Assembly: GCF_964340395.1 (NCBI RefSeq)
Contig: NC_135556.1
Span: 3,472,501 to 3,512,500, forward strand
Source of the DNA: Glandiceps talaboti
Taxonomy: Eukaryota > Hemichordata > Enteropneusta > Spengelidae
Reading direction: 5' to 3'
Length of the DNA: 40,000 nt
Shown: positions 1 to 10,636 of the stretch, in pieces
Position numbering within the stretch: the first letter of the stretch is position 1
Layout of the letters: the number at the start of each line of letters is the position of its first letter
Program-made: the position numbers and the translations under genes
The notes under the pieces: generated by a model
Told to the model about the DNA's origin: nothing
The model's database searches: none
Seen by the model: only the letters and a program-made list of their open reading frames with translations

Positions 1-470
1 AAATAAACTGTATGTCAACGAGTTGAGTAATTGGTAACAAAATACAACACCTTATTCCAAGACAATAGCCCCCGTCACCACGTCCTGGTTTTCACATAAT
101 TTTATACATTACACTTTCATTCAAACGGGGGTCGACACATACATTCATAATTCATCAACAATACCGGTGCTTATCCGTCATTGCACGCATTTAGCGAGGA
201 ACGCTACAGTCTATACCTTCGTTACACAGTGTGCAACCCCTGTGTACGTTACATAAGTTTGTATTCCTGTAAAATAAAAGAATGTGGAGAAATCAACTCT
301 GGACTTTTGATTGGTTGTCTGTCAAATGTAACACGTGTACTCCCTGTCAAGTGATTGACCAATTTGAAACAAACAATACCAACTAGTCATACAAACACAA
401 TAGTTTTCCCTGCCACCACCTTTAAAGTGCACCTGGAGGGGTAGAGGAAAATTTTGATCCTCTAGGTCTG
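1..470. other. Intergenic DNA, no gene seen
   Basis: No convincing reading frame or RNA gene is visible. The only suggestive items are CCAAT-type boxes (ATTGG near 310 and ACCAAT near 357), which may belong to the promoter that follows. Confidence 0.5.
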
Positions 471-546
471 ATTGGTTCATGGTTCTCGACAGGAATATAA
501 CATCTTGGGTTGGGTATATAAATGACGCGTGATACATTTTCAAACT
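471..546 (+). promoter_or_regulatory. Candidate TATA/Inr core promoter
   Basis: An inverted CCAAT box (ATTGG, about 472) is followed by TATATAAA at 515-522. A sequence fitting the initiator consensus YYANWYY lies at 540-546, with its A at 542, so the TATA box would sit at about -27. The first ATG (579) follows after a 37-nt leader in a strong Kozak context (AAAG before ATGG). The spacing of all elements is textbook for a polymerase II core promoter. Whether it is active cannot be seen. Confidence 0.45.
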
Positions 547-578
547 GTCTTTGCGACTCCAGCAAACGATAAACAAAG

Positions 579-821
579 ATGGATACTGGTTCTCCGTGTG
601 TTGTGCTGCTAACCCTGGTCTATGTCGTCATAGTATATATCCGAAGCCTTGTACTGCTGAGAGTGGATGGTGATAGAAGAATATTCCGATGTTTGGTATG
701 GGTCCTGGATGCTGTCTACTTCGCTCACTGGTCGACAAGAGGAAATTGGAAGGAAAAATTGCAATGTGTATCACCGTATGGATGCTGTGTTTGGTTCAAA
801 TGTTTGTTCGCCGTACAATAG
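579..821 (+). CDS. Short secreted-looking ORF, possibly a disrupted gene
   Basis: I do not recognise this 80-residue frame. It starts at a well-placed ATG downstream of a TATA/Inr promoter and opens with a long hydrophobic stretch (about residues 8-28, rich in V, L, I, Y) that could be a signal peptide or membrane anchor. The rest is rich in W, Y and C. The frame stops at 819-821, yet the same phase resumes behind the stop with aromatic and glycine-rich stretches (around 822-915 and 955-1050). A TATGG motif recurs in the same phase at 777, 879 and 966. Local GC is higher than in the flanks. This could be a decayed or frameshifted gene for a repetitive secreted protein, a spliced gene, or chance. 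Confidence 0.3.
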   Translation: MDTGSPCVVLLTLVYVVIVYIRSLVLLRVDGDRRIFRCLVWVLDAVYFAHWSTRGNWKEKLQCVSPYGCCVWFKCLFAVQ

Positions 822-1198
822 AGACTGTTCGAGAATGGAAGTCAATGGTTTGCGCATTGGTTCGTCAATTCATCATGGTATGGTCCCTGCGAGAACGTCG
901 ACGGATGGTATATGAGATAAGTCGGTTTGCAATGTTAGTTCTTTCTGCTGCATTTCGGCCCGTTGTATGGGAATGGGGGCCATGGGGGCAATTTCGGCGC
1001 GGTACCTTTTTTGGCGGGAGGGTGGCGGCCCGGGTTGGCAGGTTAGGATTTAGACGGTTTTGTCAGGAGGAAAATTTGTCATTGGTTGTTCAAGTGGCAC
1101 AGACTGTAATATTCCCCATTTTCGAAAACATTAAGAACGCAAAACACAAATACAAAATACAAATCAAAATTTATCGACAAACAAATTTGAATAGATAG
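689..1198 (+). other. Overlapping open frame of 169 codons, uncertain
   Basis: This is the longest open frame in the interval. It lies in a different phase from the ORF that begins at 579. The predicted product is basic and hydrophobic with no motif I recognise, and its start has no promoter of its own. It ends in a lysine-rich stretch where the DNA turns AT-rich. It may be the out-of-phase shadow of a disrupted gene, or the 3' part of that gene after a frameshift. Confidence 0.2.
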
Positions 1199-1385
1199 TC
1201 ATGTACACAAAGTTGTTCTCGGGTACCCAGATTCCTCTAAATTCAGCCACCTCCGGTATACACATTTCTTTCACAACCTTAACAAATGTATTTTGCCATG
1301 TTCAAATGAAAAATCATTGATGTTTATATTAGACTATTTACCAAACACAAACTTGAAAACCATAATTGCGTATAACCACCGAACA

Positions 1386-1640
1386 CCACTTCTATTTAGG
1401 GTCCCATACTAAAATTACCCCAAAACTAGTTAACCAAATGTAAACTTGAAATAGATTGTTCCTCGAAATACAGACTGTGCCACTTCTATTTAGGGTTCCC
1501 GTACTAAAATTATCCCCAAACTAGTTAACCAAATGTAAACTTAAAATAGATTGTTTCTAGAAATACTGACTGTGCCACTTCTAATTAGGGTTAAAGTTTT
1601 CGCAAAATCTAGTTAGCTAGTTTTTTTTCTAGAAATACAA
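1386..1640. repeat. Three tandem 94-95-bp repeats
   Basis: Units begin with CCACTTCTA at 1386, 1480 and 1575 and run through AACTAGTTAACCAAATG and an AAATAC(A/T) segment. The first two are very similar. The third is degenerate and shortened. Confidence 0.8.
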
Positions 1641-1964
1641 AGTTGAATTGAAATATTTCTTTCATTAAAATGCTAATCATACAAAATTAAAACCTGTGTA
1701 TTTTGCTCTGCAGCGCATATTTTTTCATTCATGTTACAAATTTAAAATTTGATTAGAGTTATTTCCGTAAAGACATTCTTCTTTGAAGATGATGATGAAA
1801 AAGATAAGTTTGTTTACAATATTACAAATATAGCTAATAACCGCATAACAACCAACAATGTGTACCAAATTTATTTTTCGTTTTGTGATGGTCAGAACAG
1901 TCATAAATTACAATACAAAATAATGTCACCGCTTCAGTTATACCCATGATTTAGTGATCAAATA
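1641..1964. other. AT-rich spacer, no gene seen
   Basis: This is AT-rich sequence between two tandem repeats. A 66-codon open frame at 1749-1949 has no recognisable features and is most likely chance in AT-rich DNA. Confidence 0.5.
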
Positions 1965-3535
1965 TATGTGTCTCAAAACCAAATTAAGGCCTATGATCTC
2001 ATCTTTTTGGTCAAAAGTCTATCATTAGATTAAGATGTATTCTTGATACCATGATCTCATCAGTGATATGCAAATTAGGGCTAAAAGACTAAAACTAAAA
2101 GTCTATATTTATAAAAAGTCTGTAACAAGATGATCCAATCAGTGATATGCAAAATAGTGCCTGAAATGTGTCTTTTTGGTTAACAGTCTATACTTTAAGA
2201 TGTTTTCTTGATATGATCTCATCAGTGATATGCAAAGGCTAAAAAGACTAAAAGTATACATTTACAAAAGTTCCTTAACACGATGATCCAATCAGTGATA
2301 TGCAAATTAGTGGCTAATAATGTGTCTTTTTGGTCAAAAATCTATCATTGGATTTAGATGTAATCATGATACCATGATTTCATCAGTGATATGCAAATTA
2401 GGGCTGAAAAGCCTAAAACTAAGTCTATATTTACAAAAAGTCTATAACAAGATGATCCAATCAGTAATATGCAAATTAGTGCCTAAAAATGTGACTATAA
2501 GTCTATATTTACCAAAAGTCTATAACAAGATGATCTAATCAGTAATATGCAAATTGGTGCCTAATAATGTGTCTTTTTCGTCAAAAGTCTATCATTAGAT
2601 TAAGATGTATTCTTGATGTGTTTATCTCATCAGTGATATGCAAATTAGGCCTAAAAAGACAAACTAAAAGTCTATATTTACAAAAAGTCTATAACAAGAT
2701 GATCAAATCAGTAGTATGCAAATTAGGGGCTAATAATGTGTCTTTTTGGTCAAAAATCTATCATTAGATTAAGATGTATTCTTAATACCATGATCTCATC
2801 AGTGATATGCAAATTAGGGCTAAAAATCCTCAAACTAAAAGTCTAAAAGTCTATAACAAAATGATCCAATCAGTAATATGCAAATTAGTGCCTAAAATGT
2901 GTCTTTTTGGTCACAAATTTATCATTAGATTAAGATGTATTCTTGATGTGTTTATCTCATCAGTGATATGCAAATTAGGTCTATAAAGACTAAAACTAAA
3001 AGTCTATATTTACAAAAGGTCTATAACACGGTCCAATCAGTGATATGTAAATTATGATCTAAAATGTGTCTTTTTGGTCAAAAATTTATCATTAGATTTA
3101 GATGTATTCTTGATACCATGATCTCATCAGTGATATGCAAATTAGGGCTAAAACGACTAAAACTAAAAGTCTATATTTACAAAAAGTCTATAACAAGATG
3201 ATCCAATCAGTAATATGCATATTAGTGCCTACAAATGTGTCTTTTTGGTCAAAAATTTATCATTAGATTTAGATGTATTCTTGATACCATGATCTCATCA
3301 GTGATATGCAAATTAGGACTATAAAGACTAAAACTAAAAGTCTATATTTACAAAAGGTCTATAACACGATCCAATCAGTGATATGTAAATAATGATCTAA
3401 AAATGTGTCTTGTTGGTCATCTATAATTAGATTAAGATGTATTCTTGATATGATGATTTCATCAGTGATATGAAAATTAGGGCTAAAAAGACTACAACTA
3501 AAAATCTGTAATTACAGAAAGTCTATAACATGATG
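1965..3535. repeat. Satellite array, ~165-bp unit with internal dimer structure
   Basis: About nine units of 160-170 bp are marked by CTCATCAGTGATATGCAAAT at about 2055, 2220, 2380, 2625, 2793, 2955, 3121 and 3291, with a variant near 3455. Each unit holds a second related motif (ATCCAATCAGTAATATGCAA) about 80 bp away, so the unit probably arose from an older dimer. Short open frames of 66-72 codons here come from the repeat and are not genes. Confidence 0.9.
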
Positions 3536-5823
3536 ATCCCCAAGCACTGAGCAAGGACCATTAGTAGTTTTTTACCATTGGAGTAGTTTTTGTTTTATGG
3601 GAGGAGTTTAAAAAAAAAAGTTTTTATAAGATAACTACTGTCTCCCTCATTAAGCTCTGTAAAAATAAATAAAATAAAAGCTGTAAAATATAACTGGTGT
3701 AAATCAAAATGCTCCTGTAGGTTGCAATTAGTTTTGCTAAATTAAATTAAAACTGAATCATAAAAGTTCAATTCAATATTTATCAATTGAAATTTTGAAC
3801 AAAAATATTATGGTTTTACACTTGTGTTTCTCTCTCAAGCAGAGATCACAATGTTTAGAAAATGGAATAGAATTCATCCAGCAAAAGCACTTTTAGTCCC
3901 CAAAAGTGAGTGACTATTGCAATGGGCTCAGACTTCCAATATCTGATTTCTTTCAAAACTGGCACAAAGGTGACATGTCATTTGGAAAATATGCCATATT
4001 TGTCATCAAAAATCAATATTTACTGCATAATTAATCATAAAACTAGCTTTGTTTTGAAACCTGGCCTTGAGCAATTACAAATTACTCCCATGGACTATAC
4101 GGGGAAGGTCTGCTGTAAAGTCTGTATGTCATAAGGTATGATATAAGATATATACTTTTCTAGGTGAGAAGATTTTGGATAACCCTGCCCATCTAGACTG
4201 GTTGATTTTATTTTAATTGTAGCTCAAAATATTGATATATTTTTCAAAATAATTCTTACAATTGCTAAAAGTAAGATTTCATTTCTCAAAAAGATAATTA
4301 TTTTTGATCAGTTTTTAGGTATTACATCATATGAACTACCATCTGCATGTATTACAGACCTGTATAGTATGTATTTTGAGTGATACAGTTGGTATAAGAA
4401 AGAGTCAGACCATTTTTAGGGTGTGTAGTATGACAACTGTTTGGTTTTTGGGGGTTTCAACATAGCCTCCCTATGTCATTTCACAAAGAGTTGCCCACCT
4501 CATCCTGGGATATATGGTCATGTGAACAAAATTAATGAAAGTGGTTTATTTTGCCAATACTAGTTCAAAGAAGCACACTTTAGATAAATTTTCTTTGCCG
4601 GCCCTACTATTTAATTCTATCTTAATAACAAAAATGATAATAATAATAACTTTAGGGTAATAATAATAACATATAATAAATAATCACTAATAAGTAATAA
4701 GTACTAATTAATAATAAATACTAATATATGATAAATACTAATATATAGTAAATAAGCACATAATTAGGCACCCCAATGACTATTAATGTCTAATTCTCCT
4801 TTCATAGTTAATTGCACTTAAAGTTGAAATAGTATTGGCATTATGGATTACTCTTATTATACATGTTCATATGACATCATCAAATGATTTATTTAGAAAT
4901 GAAATTGAAAATTAAGAGGACAACTCTGTGTGAAATGATACTAGGAGGCTTTGCTGAGATCATCAAGTCCTTACTGTTGTCATACTACACACCCAAAAAT
5001 GGAGACACTTTCTAATACCAACTTTATAGCAAAAAATAGATACTCTACAGATCTATGATAGATACAGACGGCAGTTTGTACGATGAAATAGCTAAAAACT
5101 GACAAAATTAATTGTCTTTTAGAAAATGAAATCTCACTTTTAAGAATTGTAATAATGTTTTGAAATTTATAGATTTATTCTAAGCTGCAACTGAAGCAAA
5201 ATCTATCAGTCCAGCTGAGCAGGGTTTTCCAAAGTTTTCCAGCCCAGAAAAGTATACAAAAAACACTGCTTTCCAGCAGACCTTTCCCACCTATGGGAGT
5301 TGTGCAACCCCCCCCCCCCTCCCCTCCACTATTACTTCTGCAAAAAAAAATTTTATTCTCTGAGATAGGACAAAAATACACATTTTGATAACACATACAA
5401 ATTCCTACCCACTTTATGCAACTTTAGTCAGTTATTTCATAATCAATTTAATAGTATAAAAATGTTTTTGCTTGACTTATTCTCATTGGCTTTTCTAACC
5501 ATTGGGGTCGATTTTTCAGGGAGAAACAGTAGAACAATAAAAAATCAATTAATTATGCAAATTTATACACACTTCTTTCTTTATAGTGGTTTCAAAAACC
5601 TGGGCAAGTGTACCTTAGTGAAGATTTGATTTCTTCCTTTCACCCCATTTCATAAAAAAATATTGTCTACAAATTATAACCTTGAAAATTTAATATCATC
5701 CATATGGGAGCACTTTGGTAAATGTTATCTATATTGAATGTATTTCTTCATTATTTTATTAAATAAAACACAATATATTAACCAAACTGTATTAATACAA
5801 TTTCCATGCAAGTTTATTTTCAG
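3536..5823. other. AT-rich intergenic DNA
   Basis: This stretch is mostly low-complexity AT-rich sequence (for example the TAATAA-rich run at 4620-4760) with an oligo-C tract near 5310. The only item of note is one exon-like segment at 3843-3905. I see no gene with a recognisable product. Confidence 0.5.
3843..3905 (+). other. Candidate internal exon of unknown gene
   Basis: A pyrimidine-rich acceptor (tract ending CAAGCAG at 3842) and a strong donor (GTGAGT at 3906) bound 63 nt with only one open phase, which enters and leaves so that one base is carried to the next exon. That phase matches the open phase of the segment at 5824-5862. The product is unrecognised. A chance arrangement is possible. 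Confidence 0.2.
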
Positions 5824-5862
5824 GAAGTCAGGCTCGACAAAGATGGACAAATGATGGAAAAT
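5824..5862 (+). other. Candidate 39-nt exon of unknown gene
   Basis: The segment lies between TTTTCAG (ending 5823) and GTGAGT (5863). Two of the three phases are open. One continues from the exon-like segment at 3843-3905 and reaches a stop at 6070-6072 if joined to the next acceptor at 6043. The other stays open further. Frame and membership are unresolved. Confidence 0.25.
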
Positions 5863-6043
5863 GTGAGTCAAAAAACTTTCTTTTTAATATTTAATATGTG
5901 TATACATTGAAAGTTAGATTTAGAAACTTAATTACTATTTGACTGTCATGTCTGCAATATAAAATAAATTTAGAAAATACTATAATTGCATTGTGAGTGA
6001 ATACTTCAATTCTTATACTATTTCTTAAATTTCTTTCTTTTAG

Positions 6044-6089
6044 CCTGTGTTGATAAGAAGACCCAAGACTGATCGATGTATTTGATTAT
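6044..6089 (+). other. Candidate exon of unknown gene
   Basis: This follows a strong polypyrimidine acceptor (TTTCTTTCTTTTAG, ending 6043). One phase stops at 6070-6072 (TGA). Another stays open to a weak GTATTT donor at about 6090. It may be a terminal exon or an internal one. Confidence 0.2.
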
Positions 6090-6179
6090 TACGATACTGA
6101 TGTGTATTTTGCATTTATGTGCATCTATTAAAATGTAATTCATATATTGAAATGTATTTTTAAGTCATTTTATTATTAG

Positions 6180-6233
6180 AACTTTTGGAGCAGTTTAGAA
6201 GAACAGAAAAACAGTTTCAGACATCAGCACCAA
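6180..6233 (+). other. Candidate 54-nt exon of unknown gene
   Basis: The segment lies between TTATTATTAG (ending 6179) and a strong GTAAGT donor (6234). Its length is a multiple of three. Two phases are open, and both can be joined to the acceptor at 12894. One joins to a short acidic terminus. The other joins to the SWIM-like phase at 12895. The join would remove a 6.7-kb intron holding the large minisatellite. Confidence 0.25.
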
Positions 6234-6244
6234 GTAAGTTTTTT

Positions 6245-7430
6245 GAGTTTGTTTTAGTGTGTATGGCTGCATGAGTGATTGCTCTTTTAACTATCCCAAC
6301 TCACCCCTTCGAACATACGTACATCAAATACACTATCATTTTTGCGTCTCCGGCACCAATTGTCATATCTGCGCCATCATCTACCTCGCGTTTCAGTCCG
6401 CTGTCTTCGCTGCACATGATCATATATTACATATTGACATACACAAACAGCACCCCTCGATTTTTTGTTATCCCTTTCCGTACGTCTGGTTTCTTGTGGA
6501 TTTTCAGTGGTTTTCTCTGACTAGGTGGGTCTCTATGGTTGATTACTTTGTTGTTTGGTTGGTTGGCAATGGTTCGTTGGTTAGTCCTTTGTAGGTTTTA
6601 CATATTTTTCACTTGCTGTCTATGGCCTTAATCTCTCATACCAACACACATAAACCTCACAAACCTCCGTCGTGTTGCCGCCATCTCTATTACTGCCGTG
6701 TCGCCATCTTTATTTGCCATCATCGTTGCGCGTCATATTCAACAGTTACATTACAACAATACAATAAAGTCCCCCATTCATTTTCACTTTCTATATGTTT
6801 GTATGGTTTAGAGTTATAATGGCACATGCCATTATAACTCTTCGTAATTCGCAGTCAAGCATGTGCATGTATGTTAACCCCCTCTCCCCCCCCCTAAAAA
6901 AAGTATGTGTCCTTGTATGGTGATTTAAATTGGCAACAAAGAATTGCTTGGCAGCGATGACACCCCTAGCATTGACTAGATAATATGGATTTTAGAGTAA
7001 TCAATTTTCAATGCGGCCTAAATTCAACTGCATACAGAGCTCAGTAGAGCTATCAAATGTTTAATCCTCTTTTTATCAGGGGGGTGGGTTGGTCAATTTC
7101 ACTACAAACATTCAAATTAAACTCTCAAATCCAGGGGACCATATAGCCAGAATTACCATACGAGTATGACTACATTCTCAGTCTAAATAATTGTTGGCAT
7201 AATGCTAAAAATGCTACTAATGACTGAGTGAATTTAAGGTACTGTCGTCTTTAGTGTATCCATGGCAGTGTATTTCAAGGCAATATCTATTACATGGTAC
7301 GTCTACAGAATATCAAGTATACATCACTTACACCTAACAGCTGTGAATGGTAAGCGTCATCTAGAAGTTCTTTACTTATCTTTGCTGTTCATCTACAATT
7401 GATCTGTGATGTCACGAACACAGATGAAAA
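6245..7430. repeat. Diverged 1.1-kb direct repeat, copy 1
   Basis: The sequence matches 10637-11780 in the same orientation, for example GAATTGCTTGGCAGC near 6942 against 11290, ATTGACTAGATAATATGG near 6973 against 11320, and shared blocks near 7275 and 11630. The copies differ by many substitutions and indels and sit on either side of the 50-bp minisatellite. A near-perfect palindrome lies inside at 6810-6841. Open frames here are not conserved in a gene-like way between the copies. Confidence 0.7.
6810..6841. repeat. Perfect 15-bp inverted repeat
   Basis: AGAGTTATAATGGCA (6810-6824) is followed by a 2-nt spacer and its exact reverse complement (6827-6841). The corresponding place in the second 1.1-kb copy, near 11100, is only imperfectly palindromic. 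Confidence 0.85.
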
Positions 7431-7815
7431 GTGACGTAGCCTCAAATATTCATCTGAAAGTTGTTCATCAACTGACAAATTTTCATAAGTCTTCATCTAA
7501 GACAGTCTTCAATATTTCAACTTACTAGCTAAGTCAGATTCAGATTTTTTTATGACAAATATGGCCAATATTTTCTCATCATTACAAAGGTGACAAAACA
7601 AAACAATGTCAAGGTCTCAAAGCTCATTATAAATAAAATGGGTATTAAGTCATTTATTTTAGGTTTCTATGTATTAAGCTACCAGACTGAGCTTGTGCAC
7701 AAAATGTGAAGTTTGACATTTGTGCCAGGCTTGGTTGAAATTGGTCTATGCATCTCTGCTGTATACTATGCACTATGATTAATGTTGACCTATTTGACCT
7801 TGAAGATACAGGTTG

Positions 7816-7828
7816 AGGTCAAAGGTCA
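7816..7828 (+). promoter_or_regulatory. Perfect DR1 nuclear-receptor-type motif
   Basis: AGGTCA-A-AGGTCA is a direct repeat of two perfect half-sites with 1-bp spacing, the consensus bound by RXR, HNF4 or COUP-type receptors. It lies in a noncoding repeat-like stretch, so function is not implied. Confidence 0.35.
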
Positions 7829-7904
7829 AGGTCTCAGAAAGACCATTATCAATAATATGGATATGGATAATATAACACTCAAACTGGGTCACTATTACAC
7901 TTCA

Positions 7905-10545
7905 ATACTAGCACCCGGTATTAAAGAGCGCTATTGCAAGAAATGTGGGAATTGAATACTAGCATCCATTATTAAATAGCCCTATTGCAAGAAATATGGG
8001 AATTGAATACTAGCACCCGGTATTAAAGAGCGCTATTGCAAGAAATGTGGGAATTGAATACTTGCATCCATTATTAAATAGCCCTATTGCAAGAAATATG
8101 GGAATTGAATACTAGCACCCGGCATTAAATAGCACTATTGCAAGAAATGTGGGAATTGAATACTAGCACCCAGTAATAGTACTATTGCAAGAAATATAGG
8201 AATTGAATACTAGCACCCGGCATTAAATAGCACTATTGCAAGAAATGTGGGAATTGAATACTAGCATCCATTATTAAATAGCCCTATTGCAAGAAATGTG
8301 GGAATTGAATACTAGCACCCGGCATTAAATAGCACTATTGCAAGAAATGTGGGAATTGAATACTAGCACCCAGTAATAGCACTATTGCAAGAAATGTGGG
8401 AATTGAATACTAGCACCTGGCATTAAATAGCACTATTGCAAGAAATGTGGGAATTGAATACTAGCATCCATTATTAAATAGCACTATTGCAAGAAATGTG
8501 GGAATTGAATACTAGCACCCGGAATTAAATAGCACTATTGCAAGAAATGTGGGAATTGAATACTAGCATCCATTATTAAATAGCCCTATTGCAAGAAATG
8601 TGGGAATTGAATACTAGCACCCAGTAATAGCACTATTGCAAGAAATATAGGAATTGAATACTAGCACCCGGTATTAAAGAGCGCTATTGCAAGAAATGTG
8701 GGAATTGAATACTAGCATCCATTATTAAATAGCCCTATTGCAAGAAATATGGGAATTGAATACTAGCACCCGGTATTAAAGAGCGCTATTGCAAGAAATG
8801 TGGGAATTGAATACTTGCATCCATTATTAAATAGCCCTATTGCAAGAAATATGGGAATTGAATACTAGCACCCGGCATTAAATAGCACTATTGCAAGAAA
8901 TGTGGGAATTGAATACTAGCATCCAGTATTAAATAGCACTATTGCAAGAAATGTGGGAATTGAATACTAGCACCCAGTAATAGCACTATTGCAAGAAATA
9001 TAGGAATTGAATACTAGCACCCGGCATTAAATAGCACTATTGCAAGAAATGTGGGAATTGAATACTAGCATCCATTATTAAATAGCCCTATTGCAAGAAA
9101 TGTGGGAATTGAATACTAGCACCCGGCATTACATAGCACTATTGCAAGAAATGTGGGAATTGAATACTAGCACCCAGTAATAGCACTATTGCAAGAAATG
9201 TGGGAATTGAATACTAGCACCCGGCATTAAATAGCACTATTGCAAGAAATGTGGGAATTGAATACTAGCATCCATTATTAAATAGCACTATTGCAAGAAA
9301 TGTGGGAATTGAATACTAGCACCCGGAATTAAATAGCACTATTGCAAGAAATGTGGGAATTGAATACTAGCATCCATTATTAAATAGCCCTATTGCAAGA
9401 AATGTGGGAATTGAATACTAGCATCCATTATTAAATAGCACTATTGCAAGAAATGTGGGAATTAAATACTAGCACCCATTATTAAGTAGCACTATTGCAA
9501 GAAATGTGGGAATTGAATACTAGCACCCAGTATGAAATAGCACTATTGCAAGAAATGTGGGAATTGAATACTAGCACCCGGCATTTAAATAGCACTATTG
9601 CAAGAAATGTGGGAATTGAATACTCGCACCCGGCATTAAATAGCACTATTGCAAGAAATGTGGGAATTGAATACTAGCACCCATTATTAAGTAGCACTAT
9701 TGCAAGAAATGTGGGAATTGAATACTCGCACCCATTATTAAGTAGCACTATTGCAAGAAATGTGGGAATTGAATACTAGCACTCAGTATGAAATAGCACT
9801 TAGCAAGAAATATAGAAATTGAATACTAGCACCCAGTATGAAATAGCACTATTGCAAGGTGGGAATTGAATACTAGCACCCAGTATGAAATAGCACTATT
9901 GCAAGAAATGTGGGAATTGAATACTAGCATCCATTATTAAGTAGCACTATTGCAAGAAATGTGGGAATTGAATACTAGCACCCAGTATGAAATAGCACTA
10001 TTGCAAGAAATGTGGGAATTGAATACTAGCACCCGGCATTTAAATAGCACTATTGCAAGAAATGTGGGAATTGAATACTCGCACCCGGCATTAAATAGCA
10101 CTATTGCAAGAAATGTGGGAATTGAATACTAGCACCCATTATTAAGTAGCACTATTGCAAGAAATGTGGGAATTGAATACTCGCACCCATTATTAAGTAG
10201 CACTATTGCAAGAAATGTGGGAATTGAATACTAGCACTCAGTATGAAATAGCACTTAGCAAGAAATATAGGAATTGAATACTAGCACCCAGTATGAAATA
10301 GCACTATTGCAAGGTGGGAATTGAATACTAGCACCCAGTATGAAATAGCACTATTGCAAGAAATGTGGGAATTGAATACTAGCATCCATTATTAAATAGC
10401 CCTATTGCAAGAAATGTGGGAATTGAATACTAGCACCCAGTATTAAATAGCACTATTGCAAGACATGTGGGAATTGAATACTAGCACCCTGTAATAGCAC
10501 TATTACAAGACATGTGGGAATTGAATACTAGCACCCAGTATTAGC
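7905..10545. repeat. Minisatellite, ~46-51-bp unit, about 53 copies
   Basis: The unit contains ATTGCAAGAAATGTGGGAAT, then TGAATACTAGCA, then a variable end (CCCGGCATTAAATAG, TCCATTATTAAATAG or a shortened CCCAGTAATAG). The variants recur in the same order at offsets of 753 bp (for example 7912 and 8665) and 455 bp (9495 and 9950), which is higher-order repeat structure. Two identical 60-codon frames at 9495 and 9950 are products of the repeat. Confidence 0.95.
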
Positions 10546-10636
10546 ATGGAACTATAACAAAACCCAAGATGTTTACAAAGGCCAAACAAAATGATTATCA
10601 AAATCTTGTGAAATTAAAATGCTTTTACTTTTCTAA

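Noticed and set aside
1965-3535. CTGATGAG on the minus strand in most satellite units, a possible hammerhead core
   Set aside because: The segment that follows can form a short GAT/ATC stem, but GAA is not in the right place behind it and no stem III with a cleavage site could be drawn. The satellite is treated as a plain repeat.
6259-6819. Open frames in copy 1 of the 1.1-kb repeat, with similar ones at 10655-11171 in copy 2
   Set aside because: Similarity is at the DNA level and indels between copies do not preserve a frame. No family features are visible.
9495-10132. Two identical 60-codon frames
   Set aside because: They come from the minisatellite and are identical because of its 455-bp higher-order duplication.
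7905-10545. Regularly spaced repeats that could suggest a CRISPR array
   Set aside because: The units abut directly, the variable part is only a few related variants and not unique spacers, and the host is an animal genome. It is a minisatellite.
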